A stretch of DNA of 64,000 nt. Source: Symsagittifera roscoffensis (taxonomy: Eukaryota; Xenacoelomorpha; Acoela; Convolutidae). A model generated the notes under the pieces. It searched no databases. It had not been told where the DNA came from and saw nothing but the letters and a program-made list of their open reading frames with translations. Positions 52,570-63,963 of the stretch are shown here, in pieces; positions within the stretch are counted from its first letter, which is position 1; each line of letters begins with the position of its first letter. A program made the translations under genes and the position numbers. The stretch is from contig NC_087067.1 of NCBI RefSeq assembly GCF_963678635.1, forward strand, positions 55,302,456 to 55,366,455, read 5' to 3'.

Positions 52570-53502
52570 CTAGTAGAACTCAGTCTTCTTACTCAAGCTG
52601 TCAGCGTTTTGATGTTTGTCTCGTGTTCTATGCTCAATTATCATGTTGTATCCATCCAGGCGAACTATCCACCTCCCAATGTAACTTTGGTCCATTGAGT
52701 ACGTTTTCAGCCAGCTTAGTGCCCTGTTGTCGACTCGCAGCTTGAATGGCTCGCTGCCTAGGTATGCTCTGTATTTCTCGACAAAGGTAACCGCCGCGAA
52801 CAACTCTGCTTTCGGTGCCCCGTACTTCATTTCCGTGTCACTTAAGACTTTGCTCCCGTACGCTATTGGTCTCAAGACTGTTTTCCCGTTCCACTCTTGT
52901 TCCTGATGGAGAATTCCAGAAATCGCTACTACCGACGCATCCGTATCCAGCACGTACATTCCTTTCTCTGTCGGCGTCCCTAGTACTGGTGCCTCGCACA
53001 ACTCTTTCTTTATTCTCTGGAATGACTCTTCTGCTGCATTGTTCCACGTGAACTTCTTATCCTTGTGCCTCATTAACTGTTGCATCGGGTAAACCTTGTC
53101 TGCATAGCCTTTGATGAATTCTCTGTAGTAATTTGCAAAACCCAGGAAGCTCATCAATTGGTGTTCCGTTTTTGGCGACTTCCAAGTTAGAACTGCTTCT
53201 ACTGCGTCTGGATCTAGTCTGATGCCGTGTCTGTCCACCATCCTGCCCAAGTATTTTCTCGAGTCCCTGAGTATCTCGCACTTTGATGGTTTGCACTTTA
53301 GCCCCGACCTCTTCATACACGCGAACACCTCGTCAAGTCTCTCAATGTGGTCTTCCAGTGTGGTTGTCGCTATTACTTCGTCATCCACATAGCACATTAC
53401 CAGATTGCCATACGTCTTCGTCACACCCCTACCAGCGCGTGTGCCATCAACCGCTGAAATGTGGCAGTGGCATTGCAAAGACCAAACGGCATCCGTTTCC
53501 AT
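52570..53502 (-). pseudogene. Element B reverse transcriptase (C-terminal) and RNase H fragment
   Basis: Contains CYVDDEVIATTTLEDHIERL, GFANYYREFIKGYADKVYPM, DTDASVVAISGIL, RVDNRALSWLK and NADSLSKKTEFY. It starts in a shifted frame near 53430, and a stop follows KTEFY. Confidence 0.75.
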
Positions 53503-53750
53503 TGAAACAGACCCAACTCGCAGGCAAACCCTGTCTTGTCCCTGTCCTGCTTCCTGAGTGGTACCTGCCAGAAGGCCGAACCTACACCAAGAGATGTAAA
53601 AAATTTTGCTTCACCTAACTTCGAGAGGCTCTCATCAATCCTAGGTATGGGATAGGCATCCTTCACCGTGACGGAGTTCAGGTATCGAAAGTCACAACAA
53701 AACCTCAATTGGTCACCTTTTTTTTGGCCATCACTACTCCACACGCCCAC
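53421..53750 (-). pseudogene. Element B reverse transcriptase N-terminal fragment
   Basis: Contains FCCDFRYLNSVTVKDAYPIP, FWQVPLRKQDRDKTGFACEL and MPFGLCNATATFQRL. The preceding fragment ends in an eight-base homopolymer (T8 on the plus strand), so the frame change may be a length error. Confidence 0.72.
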
Positions 53751-54223
53751 GGTGATTTGGATGGTTCTATCATATTATACTTTAGTAGCGTTTCGATCTC
53801 TTTTCTACACGCATCCGATTTGTGTGGGGTCATGCGCCTCGCCCCCTCCCTGTGCGGTATTGCGTTCTCCTCAAGTTCTATTTCATGCTCAACAAAATCA
53901 CAACACCCAATATCTGCCTTATGTCTCGAAAAAACTTCCTCGTTCCGCTCTATTACGTCCTTGATGGCTTCGAGCTGTTCGTCCGTTATTTTGCCTCTTA
54001 AACGTTCAATTTCCGGTAGGACCGGTTTATCACTCTGCATTTCATCTAGTGTGGGACGTTCCGGGAAATTCGAACTGCTCGATAGTCCATTGTCTGTCTC
54101 TGACTTAAGTGACTTCACAAGACCTGATGAACCTTTTATTTTCTTCAATCGTCTCAAGTTACAAATTTTGTCCCTATGATTGGGACAATCAACAACTTCA
54201 TTTTGTTTTTGGTTTTCAGTCAT
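53705..54223 (-). pseudogene. Element B protease-RT linker fragment
   Basis: Corresponds to A 25210..25690: SSSNFPERP, HKADIGCCDFVEHEIELEEN, EGARRMTPHKS and WACGVVMAKKK. Confidence 0.7.
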
Positions 54224-54906
54224 TTCATATCGATTTTTACGGGTAGAGCATATCCCAGCTTCCTCCCCCTCTGTATCGTGATTGGTATGTCAAGAGTATT
54301 CAACAAGACACTGACGCAGAGACCGCTCTTCGTTATCGAGAAGGATCTTCCTAAAACAGCAGCACTTTGACTATTTGGATTTGGGACAATGCATACCTGC
54401 TTGTTGTCACTTAATTCATTGTAGTTTTTCATTCGTAAGCTTACGATCGCCGCTTCGTTCGCCTTTAGCCTCACTCTCCTACTCAAGAATACCGATGCTT
54501 TGTTCTCATTTGCCATTATTAAATTTACCGGTTTAATTGCGTACCTCCTATCCGGGTTCCGTATCCTGAACATTGCGTTGTTTAGATCAATCGTTACATC
54601 AAAGTTCCTGATGAAGTCTCTGCCTAAAATGAATTGGTCAGACTCATCTAGGTTTTCTAACACAAGAAAGCTCATCCACAGGTTGCGTTCCCCCAGATTT
54701 AGGGCTATTATCGGCGTTCTGTCCAACACCCGCAGCGCCCCTTTGTTTGCCGCTGACAACCGTATTCTTGAGTCTATCAAATCATTTTTGTTGAAGCCCA
54801 TTCGTTCCCAAGTTTCGATTGGTATGACACTGAAGACCGCTCCCGTATCAAGTAACCCACGTAGCTGAGTCTTCTTGCCACTTATGTCGAGCACATGTGC
54901 TGACAC
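54220..54906 (-). pseudogene. Element B aspartic protease fragment
   Basis: Contains RGLLDTGAVFSVIPIETW and FILGRDFIRNFDVTIDL. Overlaps the next fragment by 4 bp in another frame. Confidence 0.75.
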
Positions 54907-55946
54907 ATCTGCCTCTTCCCGATGTGCATTGCATCTTCCTCGAGCATGGCGCAGTGTCCAATCGATCTCACTTTCAACTCTTCTTTTCCCACGTAGATTT
55001 GCCCTATTAGATCTTCATCACATGTTATCATTGTTTTCGTATAGATATTGATCCAATCTATATTTAGCATCACCTCATGCGGACCATAAGCCTCCGTGTA
55101 CCTGTTATCAACTCGGACTGACTTGCTACCCCCTCTCGTGAGTAGTGCCCTCAATGCTCTAGAAGTCGTTTGTGGGCTTATACCACTCAAGTAATCTGCG
55201 TACACATCAATGTGCATTATTGTCTGGTCATTTGGTTCGCTCAAGTTTCTCGTTACCTCATGGCCGCCCACGGTGATTATTGACATTATTCTTGCCCCGA
55301 TCTTTGTTATACAGAATGACTTCCCCGTCACCATCTTTACAGTGTTGCAGTTTCCATTTTTTGTCGACCCCACTACAGCCTCTGGTATTGGCTGCGAGCA
55401 ACCTAATGCCTCGTTCATTTTCTGTCTTTCGATCTCTTGCTTCAGTCGTTGTTCTATTTCTTTCGCCGCTAGGTCCGGTTTCACTTTATTGATAGCTTCC
55501 GCCGCCGCCTTCTCATAATTTATCTCTAGGGCGTTTCTGGCCGTGGCCTTTATTGCACTATTAACTTGCGTTACAGCTTTCACTGTTTTCTTAAGCAGTT
55601 CCGCACTTGGTGTTTCTACGTTTTTTGTTTCAAATTCACCTTGTCTATTTCTCTGGTTCTGTACCGCTGCTAACGCCAACTTGTGTTTTGGATGACTCTG
55701 GTTCTTGACTGCCTCCCAGAACAACAGACAGTCCATCCTGAAGTGCCCCTCTTGGTTGCAGAAGAAGCATCTTGCACCTATTTTGATGATCAAGCCACTA
55801 TGGAACTCGTGTTCCTCCATCTGGCTCATATCTTCCTCATCGGGTGCATATCCCAAACTCTTCATGCCCTGCTTGTATGTTGTGCAATCCGCCACATGAT
55901 GGTCAGCTGACCCGCAGTTCGCGCATGATCTACGTTTCCATGTCAT
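54882..55946 (-). pseudogene. Element B nucleocapsid fragment with two CCHC knuckles
   Basis: Contains CANCGSADHHVADC and CFFCNQEGHFRMDC, then the lysine-rich linker and the region before protease. The frame changes near 54900. Confidence 0.75.
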
Positions 55947-56127
55947 CTCTGGGCTTGTACCACGATGACCTTTGTGGTTGATTCCCCCCTTGCGTATTCC
56001 TGTTATCTGAGTAGGAGTATTTCTTGGGTTTCATTAGCATGTACTCTCTTGACTTTTGCCTCATCTCTTCTGGAGTTGGTGCACTGTCTTTCGACAATGT
56101 GTAGTATGTTGCTAACATTGTTATCAA
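55930..56127 (-). pseudogene. Element B Gag fragment before the knuckles
   Basis: MLATYYTLSKDSAPTPEEMR matches A's MLATHYTPLSTNAPTPEELR. Confidence 0.6.
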
Positions 56128-56262
56128 GTCATCACTCTTTACCCCATCAATGAACTTTCAGGCGATGCTGAAGTTTCTTCTATTGGTGGATTCTTCTGGG
56201 TCACTCCTTCGTCTTAAGCTCTCTAGATCATCTAGGAACCTGTCTATCGATTCATCGTCCCT

Positions 56263-56622
56263 TTACCTTCTCTTTTCAAATCGCATCATCGCTTGATGAC
56301 CCTTCATGCCTGACCCGAATCGATTTAACAATATCTCGAAGATTTTATCCGCTGTGTCGCGTTCCTCTTCCTTTTTCGCAACCACGCATTTCAATGCAGT
56401 GCCTTCCAAGTTGCTGAGTATCGCTGTGCATGCTTGCCTCTCATCGTTTAAATTGTCTTGTTCCAAGTGCAACCTCATGACTTCTACCCAAGTGTCAATG
56501 CATCCGTCTGAATCATCCTTGAATTCTTTCGGTTTTTTGAAAGTTTTCCTGGATTTGTTGTTTCCTATGTTACTCGAGTCGGTGTTCCTTGTGGCGAAGG
56601 CTTCTAGTGTCCTGTTCATCAT
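56263..56622 (-). pseudogene. Element B Gag capsid-like fragment
   Basis: Contains FKKPKEFKDDSDGCIDTWVE and HQAMMRFEKRR, matching A's capsid-like domain at residues 593-690. A stop follows EKRR. Confidence 0.7.
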
Positions 56623-57123
56623 TTCCCAGGTGCTTGCTCATGTCATGACATCCGGTCCCACGTTGTTGTGAGTCGTGGAGTCTCCTGGACCACTGGTTGT
56701 GTTCGCTGTTCCACTTTTCATGATCGCTTTGGCCCCCCCGGTGCTGTACTCGCAGCATCCCGGGGTAATGGTAACGGTGTTGACTGCCGTTTGTTCCGTT
56801 GTGGTTCCACGAAGTCAACTCTATTGCCTGACGTTCGCTCCGCTGATGGCCTGTCTTTTGGCGTTGAGTTCCTACTTTGCCTGTATTGCACATGAACTCT
56901 CAGCCTGGTCCCTACTCATTGTATCCATTCTCGTTTCCAAACTCCCCAACTGGCTATTCACTGCGTCATATCGTTGCTTCATTTCTTGCATGTCTTTTCT
57001 GATGTTCTTGTCTCGCTCTTCATCAGTGGTATCTACCTTGTCCGACATCTGCTGAAGCCTTTCCTCTGTCGCTCTCGCTAGATTGAAGTAGCTGTCCAGG
57101 TACTCATGTTTGTTATCTCTTAT

Positions 57124-57567
57124 TTACCTCCTTATCACATCTCTATCCTCTTCGCTGTGCTTCAGTTTCTTGTCTATTTGATCTAGCTTCGCCATCAAAT
57201 CACCTAACTCAAGAGTAGCTGTTCCATGGTCAGTTGTTGTCCTGTTGTCGGTTGCTGTTCCCGGTCTGATCTGATCTTCGTTTTGGTCGGTGTCTGTCGT
57301 TCTCGTGGAAACTGTTCCGAATGTTTTGCCTTTCTCGGCTTTCGTCTCTTCCACTACTGCGTCTCTCGACTTCATTCCGACCATTATCGCCAATCTTTCA
57401 GTAAAAGACGTTCTTTTTGCTTGAGACTTGTCCTTCACCGTTTCTGGCGTGTTGCCTGTTGTATCTTCCACATTGTCTATCGGTGAGAGCCCCATGGACT
57501 TTGGATTAGGTTCTTCCGCATGCGGCATCGGATTTGACTCTGTCGTCTTCTTTCCCACCTCATCCAC
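57124..57567 (-). pseudogene. Element B Gag N-terminal fragment
   Basis: 147 open codons of acidic, low-complexity sequence, followed by a stop after DRDVIRR. The frame stays open upstream to about 57720 (with a TRSN stretch resembling A's RTRSD near its N-terminus) but has no ATG there. The true start is therefore lost or elsewhere. The stretch 57123..56623 is frame-broken Gag linker. Confidence 0.55.
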
Positions 57568-58062
57568 ACTTTGGTCTGGTGTCTCTAGTTCAATCTCAAT
57601 GGTGGGTTCTGCTTGTTTCTTTTCCGTGCCCTCTTTTGCTCTGTTCTCTGTATTACTCCTCGTATATCTTAGACCATTCAGTAGATCTTTTTTCAGCCAG
57701 CGGTACCCTGCTCCGCCTCATTATTTTTATTTACAATTGTTCCTATTTACAGTATTACTATCTACAACATTCTACTCTGAGGTTAAAACCTCTTTTGACA
57801 AAATTGATAAAAAGAAAACTATAATTTAATAAAAACAACGTTTCCTAAGCTTTTTGAAAAATCTATATGTTCTTAATCCCAACAGTACCGGATCTTTATG
57901 ACTGGTTAGAGAATTTAGTTTTGCGATTGGTTACTTCAACCTGTCTTAGTACTCCTTAGTACCGTCACCCCCCTTCTTTATACTGCTCCTAGACTTCCTA
58001 TCTACTGTCCCAAGACTATTCAGTTCTGTCCCAGTACTTCTTGTTAGTGTCCCCAGACCCTT

Positions 58063-58815
58063 GCCCTAAGGCGACTGTCCCAAGACCACTGTCCCAAGAC
58101 TACTGTCCCAAGACCCTTGCCCTGAGACTACTGTCCCAAGACTGCTGTCCCAAGACTACTGTCCCAAGACCAGTGTCTCAAGACCCTTGCCCTAAGACTA
58201 CTGTCCCAAGACTACTGTCGCAAGACTACTGTCCCAAGACTACTGTCCCAAGACCACTGTCCCAAGACTACTGTCCCAAGACGACTGTCTCAAGACTACT
58301 GTCCCAAGACCGCTGTCCCAAGACCAGTGTCCCAAGACCACTGTCCCAAGACCACTGTCCCAAGACTACTGTCCCAAGACCAGTGTCTCAAGACCCTTGC
58401 CCTAATACTACTGTCCCAAGACTACTGTCGCAAGACTACTGTCCCAAGACTACTGTCCCAAGACCACTGTCCCAAGACTACTGTCCCAAGACGACTGTCT
58501 CAAGACTACTGTCCCAAGACCGCTGTCCCAAGACCAGTGTCCCAAGACCACTGTCCCAAAACCACTGTCCCAAGACCACTGTCCCAAGACCACTGTCTCA
58601 AGACCACTTCCCAAGACTACTGTCCCAAGACTACTTTCCCAAGACCAGTGTCCCAAGACTGTGTCGTACCAAGACTGCTCTGGTCCAAGACTGTCCCAAG
58701 ACTGCACCGTCCCCAGACTGTCCCAAGACTGCACTGTCCCAAGACTGTCCCAAGACTGTACTGCTCCAAGACCGTCCCCAGACTGCAATGTCCCAAGACT
58801 TCTTCGGTACTGTCC
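58063..58815. repeat. 14-bp tandem array in element B leader
   Basis: More than 45 units of AAGACTACTGTCCC and variants (minus strand TTGGGACAGTAGTC). A higher-order repeat of about 210 bp (15 units) is visible: the segment near 58181 recurs near 58391 with only a few changes. Units become irregular after about 58650. Confidence 0.95.
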
Positions 58816-59740
58816 CCAGACTTGCCACTAAGTGTCTGGATAGTAGAATCTCTTCTTCTTCGTTGTGGGGACTCTTGAACCGCTGTACCGTGTACCACCA
58901 CTTGAGCTCTAGTAAAAAAATTTCCAAAATCCCTATCTTAATGGCCAAAATCCAAATACTGACCCCCCTGTATTTATCTCCCTTTCGTTGTTTCAGGCTA
59001 TTTGAAACCCCATTTTTTCGCAGGTATCTTGTGATCACCTGTTCGTTCAAATACCAACAACAAACTTTCACCAAAGTGTAAAAATTTAAACAGGAAAAAT
59101 TTCAAAAACAGAGAGATGAACCCACCTAAAATTCAAAGTTGACAGATTTCAACCTTTGTCTGAAAAAATGTCTGGTACCCAATTGCCACGCCTTTTCCTC
59201 CCCCCTGCTAGCGATCTTATGGGGTATCACAAAAACTGTCTATGTCCGTTCCCCCTTTACCGATCTGACCAGGGTACCTACCTTAACTCGATGTTAAATT
59301 TGGATATCAGCTTCTTATAACCAACGCGTGTAAGTATCTAATGTAACTAAATCGACGATGCCGAACAATTAGTTACTCTAATGTGTCCCCCTTTTTTACA
59401 ATTTACAACGACCAACCTCTAACCTAACCATCCCCCTTCTAACCTCCCCCCTCTTTAGTCGCCCTCTTAAGCCAAAAAATCCCTTAAGGGCCGGGTGCTA
59501 AACCTCTCGAGAGAAAACCGTAGACCTGTTTCCAGGCCTGCTTGTGTAAAAACTTCCTCAAAACAATGGGGCTCCGTTTATCCAATTTTACACTTATTTC
59601 CTATAAGGTAAAGTGGATTTTAACGATACCCGTTTGCCCAACTTCAGAACACCCCTGTGCGTCCTCTTCTTGTTGTAGTGATCCCGTGCTGGTTGTCCCC
59701 TTGATGTGCACTGCACTTGACACCAGCACCACATCCCCAC

Positions 59741-59856
59741 TTGGCTGGTCACCTCTTCCAGTCAAGTTTCCTAGCGGTTCAGCTTAGTCCTTCTGAACCA
59801 CTTTACCACTCGGCTGGTCACCTCTTCCAGTCAAGTCTCCTAGTGGTCCGGCTAGG
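59741..59856. repeat. 47-bp direct repeat pair, spacing 69 bp
   Basis: GGCTGGTCACCTCTTCCAGT occurs at about 59743 and 59812 with related flanking sequence. In the element B leader. Confidence 0.85.
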
Positions 59857-60322
59857 TTGCAAGCTATCTGAAAACCCTTAACAACGCCCCCCACTCGGGC
59901 ACCTTATTGAAGTCACTGGTTTAGATTGCTGGATTGATCGAAACGATCGGTCTTATAAAACAGTATGGGTATACTATTTAATTAATATAAAGTTTTGATC
60001 CAACTGATCTGGTATCAAAGTCACTGTCTTTTTTGTTTTATGGTTTTTGTTCCTTTTTCTATACTTTTTTCTTGTTTTTGTTACGCTTTTTGTCTTTTTG
60101 CTCTTGTTTTTGTCCCCCTAGTTACCCCCCTCTACTCGGTTAGCTAGGCCTTGTTCGGAGAGCGTACCAGGAAGTTTTCTCAAGTTTCCTTAAAAAGCTA
60201 TCACGGTACAACCGGAAGGTTTACACGTTCCCGCTGAACCGTACCACTGGTACTCTAGAATGGGCATGCAGCCTGGAGCTGCGTCAAGTGGGTTCGACTC
60301 CGTAGTCATGATGTCGTAAAAA

Positions 60323-60337
60323 CACCCAGGAGCGCCA
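60323..60337 (-). promoter_or_regulatory. Primer-binding site of element B
   Basis: Reads TGGCGCTCCTGGGTG on the minus strand, identical to the element A site, 11 nt from the 5' LTR end at 60349. Confidence 0.8.
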
Positions 60338-60348
60338 TAAAAACACTA

Positions 60349-61080
60349 TGTAACAGTCGCCTACTTCGGTCACATATGAGGCTTAAGAAAAATAGGCCCT
60401 ATAACCATTGGTTCAAGAGTCAGGGACACCATCTCTTGTGTTTTTCGACCTCAAAAACGGTCGGAGCCAATTCGTTTCACTTGCGAGATGAGACTAGAAC
60501 CCGTTACAGCTTAAAGGCCACTAACAAAATACCCCCCCCCACTCTAGAAAATAAGAACGTCCCCATACTTAGGTCTCAAAATACCCAAAATACACGAACG
60601 CCGTTAAAAACAGGGTCGGAACAATCAGTTAAGTTACTTTTTATTGGACAGTGGAACTTTGATTCATTTCAGATGGAGCAACCTAAGACTCGCCTTATCT
60701 CAACATAGCAATCATAAAACACACGCGAGAAAACTAAATTTAGTACTCACATAGCAGCACGCTCGAGACACAGACGCAGACACAGCACGCTCGTGTTCTT
60801 TTTGTCTCCTATGTCAGATAGGACAGCTCTACTCTCGGTCTCTACGATGGAAATTGCGAATAGCGATTTCCCACTGTATATATTTGACTAATATATTTGA
60901 CCGAATTTCCCGCATTTGTTAATTCGGTCGTTCTGATTTTTCATTTTATGTTTTCAGTTGTCGCGAGAAAACTGAGCCTGACAGGCTCCATTCGACATTT
61001 TGAAAAATAAAACTTCACTCCAAAATCACGTATATTCGTGTCCCTCAAGGTCAAACTTCCCTATATGACCGACTGGCACA
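60349..61080 (-). repeat. Element B 5' LTR
   Basis: 732 bp, sense start TGTGCCAGTCGG at 61080 and sense end GCGACTGTTACA at 60349. About 160 bp is missing relative to B's 3' LTR, deleted near 60765..60790 between two CACGCTCG words. Confidence 0.88.
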
Positions 61081-61581
61081 GTACTTACATAGCAGCACAC
61101 TTGAGAAACAGAGTAATTAAGATAATTAATAACTCTGGCATGAATATAATTGAAAATAACTCGAGAAGTTTTCTAACTATGAGTTCCAATCAAAGGAAAT
61201 GAGTTTTAACTTAAGAATGTAGTTTTGGATCTTAACCATTGGGAGACTTCAGTTGTCTACCTTTCCATTGAAGGTTCACTCTGGTTCAGTTGAGTCTTGA
61301 TTTGCTCTTGTGATTGTTCTGTCTCCTATATCAGATAGGACAGCTCTAATCTCGTTTTCTACGACGGAAATTGCGAATAGCAATTTCCCACTGTCTTTAT
61401 TTGACAACTTTCCCGCAATTGTAATTCGGTTGTTCTGATTTTATATTTGATGTTTTCAGTTGTCGCGAGAAAACTGAGTATGACAGGCTCCACTCGAATT
61501 TTTGAAAAATTAAACTTCATTCCAAAACCACGTATTTCGTGTTCCTCAAGGTCAAACTTCCAGATATGACCGACTGGCACA
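61081..61581 (-). repeat. Element C 3' LTR, first part
   Basis: Sense start TGTGCCAGTCGG at 61581. Runs into the B insertion point at 61081, where GTA is duplicated. Diverged from both B LTRs by many scattered substitutions. Confidence 0.82.
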
Positions 61582-62022
61582 TACTCCCCGGATTCAAGAT
61601 CGATGTCCTCATCGCGTGCTGCTGTCTGTCAGTGAACCCCCAGAAACCCGAGTGTTGTCAAGATACAGTTCCAGTGGTCATTTACAGAAGTTTGCAGCAG
61701 ACTTAAGTTTATCTACACCCCAAAATTCACAACCATGTAAAATTTTCACACTATCGCTAAACAGCAATCAAAATCTGCAAACACCTGCACCTTTGAAATT
61801 TCGCTTTCTAAGCTAGTAATTTAAAATTTCTTTTGTCCTATTGAATCAGGAAATTGTCATGCAGCATTTTGATTTATATAATAGATATAATATATTAATA
61901 ACAAAATCTCATTTGTTAAAGTTTCTTTTTTGTGAACCTAGATTTCATCCAAGTTCACCCTCAAGCCCCTTTCCTTCCCTCTCAAGACTCAAGACTCTAG
62001 AATTCCCCATTGAGCCACCTGC

Positions 62023-62316
62023 TCATCTCGCGTTCTTCGCCTTCGAGGTACCAGACCCAGACGTATTTGACACCGTGATCTGCTTCAACAGTGCCTCTTC
62101 GTCATCGGAGCTAATCACGATCTCTTCCCAGGCTTTCAGCTGTTCATAGGACCGCATCCAATCCCTTTGCTCCTGCAATCTCTTTGCTTGGTTGGGCAAA
62201 ATCTTCACCCTCGACTCTCGGTTCAAACAGAAGGAATTGTGAAGACTCAGGCTCATGTTCTTCGCCAAGTCTTCCTCTAGTATCGACTCTCTCGCCTTGG
62301 TACTGTTTCTTGACAC
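62023..62316 (-). pseudogene. Element C second coding region, C-terminal fragment
   Basis: 97 open codons including LEEDLAKNMSLSLHNSFCLN (compare A LKEDLERNVTLCLHNSFCRN), followed by the acidic tail. Separated from the next fragment by a frame break near 62390. Confidence 0.6.
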
Positions 62317-62390
62317 TCTACCAACTCTTTTCCACCCCGTCGTGATCGCATTTCGATGGGTCAGCAGAGGTCTCTTGAAAGTCTACGGTC

Positions 62391-62693
62391 CTATCTCGGC
62401 CTGATTTGTCGATATTCCTTTTGATATTTCCTCGTATGATCCTTCGTTACCATGTATAACCAGGCTGTCAACGTCGCTCGAAACCAAGGAAAGAACCTTA
62501 TGCGGCTCCATACGTGTCTGACTTCCATTGGTATGGCGAATACCTTGCATACAGTCTCAAACAAGTCAAGTCTCCTGCTGTAATCTATCGCGTATATCGA
62601 CTCCGCCGTTGGCGTCTTCGACTCCCGATACTTCGTTACATTTTCTTCAATCCATCGTAGAGCCAGCATCGTGCTCACCACCAAGATGGTCAT
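62391..62693 (-). pseudogene. Element C second coding region, fragment
   Basis: Contains MTILVVSTMLALRWIEENVT and IPMEVRHVWSRIRFFPWFRA. The only break from the preceding fragment is an in-frame TAG where B has a glutamine codon. Confidence 0.6.
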
Positions 62694-62696
62694 CTT

Positions 62697-63344
62697 CTAC
62701 TGATGATCGGGCAGTCCTAACGACCGAATTTCTTCCACATCCCAGATCAGGCAGAGGTTTGCGTGATCCGGGTACCACACTGTTTGTGCCAGACAGTGGC
62801 ATGGACATTCCCCATGAGTGAGGTCAATACTCCTAAGGTTGCGCTCTCCCGAGGCTTCTAGGAGATGCTCAAGTTCCATCATCTTCTCGTGTATCGCGTC
62901 GTTCTCCTCCATGTTTGGAGCACCACCCATAGGTTTCCCGATCACGTTTTGCCTCTCATGGTCACTTGTGTTTTCACTTTCCAAACCCAAAAATTCTTCT
63001 CCCCGGATTTCACTCAAGTCATCCCTCTGTTCTCTTGGCACTGTCCCTCGGATTTTCCTGAACAACCTGTGTGAGTGATGCGACATCCGAGCCAGTCTTA
63101 CACACTTGGGAACTGAGAAGGCCTTGTCTATCAATACCCTTTGGCTGGATACCTCCACCATCGCCATGTGCAATGGATAGTGGCTGCCGCATAGGTTGGC
63201 CATCACTGACCTCACTAAGGTTTTCGCATTTAGAGGCAGACCATAGGCTTCGCTCATGGGAAATCCCATTTCCGCTTCAAGTCCAACCTTCCAGCTCTTG
63301 ATGTGTTTCTGGGACCTGCAACACCCCGGGCCATGACTCCACAC
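62697..63344 (-). pseudogene. Element C second coding region, fragment
   Basis: Includes AFSVPKCVRLARMSHHSHRL and LTHGECPCHCLAQTVWYPDH in one frame, which shows that A's corresponding region has a frameshift. Confidence 0.65.
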
Positions 63345-63963
63345 TCAACGCGGTCACCAAGTGGCGTTCTGACTCTAGCCTCTCCAGTGACTGGAGACTG
63401 CACATTCGCAAAAAGAATCTCAGAGCTGTTGCTATGTTCACCGTGGTACTCGCGTAACACTCACCCACTAACTGTACTTCACTCTTCTCCCTCTCGGTGA
63501 TGTCTTCAAACCAGGTGACTAGATCTTCTTTTTGGAAGGACTGTATCCTAACGCATGACCGTCCATCACAAGTGTGCTCGCCATTTCCACACTTCGAGTC
63601 AAGACAACTGCCCGGCTCCATCTTGTTCACCGACCCCAGTTTACCCGTCGCTTCGCTTGACTCCTTCGCCTGAGGCAAGATCAGTTTGTGCACTAAACTC
63701 AACGTCGCCAGATCTTCGTCCTCTGCCGGTGCTAATCTCACTCGCTCCGTGACTTCCTCGATCAGGCTCGCATGAGGATGTGGACACCAGGAGAGCCTCA
63801 GCAGTTTCCACACCACTCGCAGATTTGTGACCAACATGCCATTCCCGTTACCCATCTTCAGCTCGACTCTTTTACTTGAGCGCGGCACACTTATCACCTC
63901 TGGTGTTTTCTCGAGAATCAAACCCAAGCTCGGTCTCTCTCTCTCCACAGTGTCTATTTCCAC
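63277..63963 (-). pseudogene. Element C second coding region, upstream fragment
   Basis: Homologous to B 40990..41590. Contains KMEPGSCLDSKCGNGEHTC and the VTALSVESWPGVLQV block. The frame changes near 63310, and the coding sequence continues past the window edge after a stop near 63964. Confidence 0.6.

Larger units (their letters stand above)
57725..60322 (-). other. Element B untranslated leader (about 2.6 kb)
   Basis: Lies between the primer-binding site and Gag. Contains a 14-bp tandem array (58063..58815) and a 47-bp repeat pair (59741..59787, 59810..59856). No sequence similarity to A's leader repeats was seen. The 346-codon plus-strand frame across the array is a repeat artefact. Confidence 0.75.
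37405..61080 (-). mobile_element. Element B: giant Gypsy-like LTR retrotransposon (about 22.8 kb, decayed gag-pol)
   Basis: Minus-strand element with 5' LTR 60349..61080, primer-binding site 60323..60337, a leader with a 14-bp tandem array, broken gag-pol (57567 to 49031), an intact 1268-codon SGNH-like ORF (48528 to 44722), further coding segments related to element A's second coding region, and 3' LTR 37405..39185 interrupted by a hAT element. Flanking GTA duplicates (37402..37404 and 61081..61083) and the split C LTR on both sides show it inserted into element C. Same lineage as A but clearly diverged, with different LTRs. Confidence 0.9.

Noticed and set aside
58041-59081. 346-codon plus-strand ORF rich in Pro, Ser, Gln, Thr and Cys repeats
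   Set aside because: It is produced entirely by the 14-bp tandem array, whose three-unit (42-nt) period has no stop in several frames; frames on the other strand are open as well. No start context or domain.
60261-60301. tRNA-like A/B boxes (GGTTCGACTCC at 60291) next to the element B primer-binding site
   Set aside because: The boxes are only about 15 nt apart, leaving no room for an anticodon arm of normal size, and no acceptor stem can be paired. Coincidence or a rearranged fragment.
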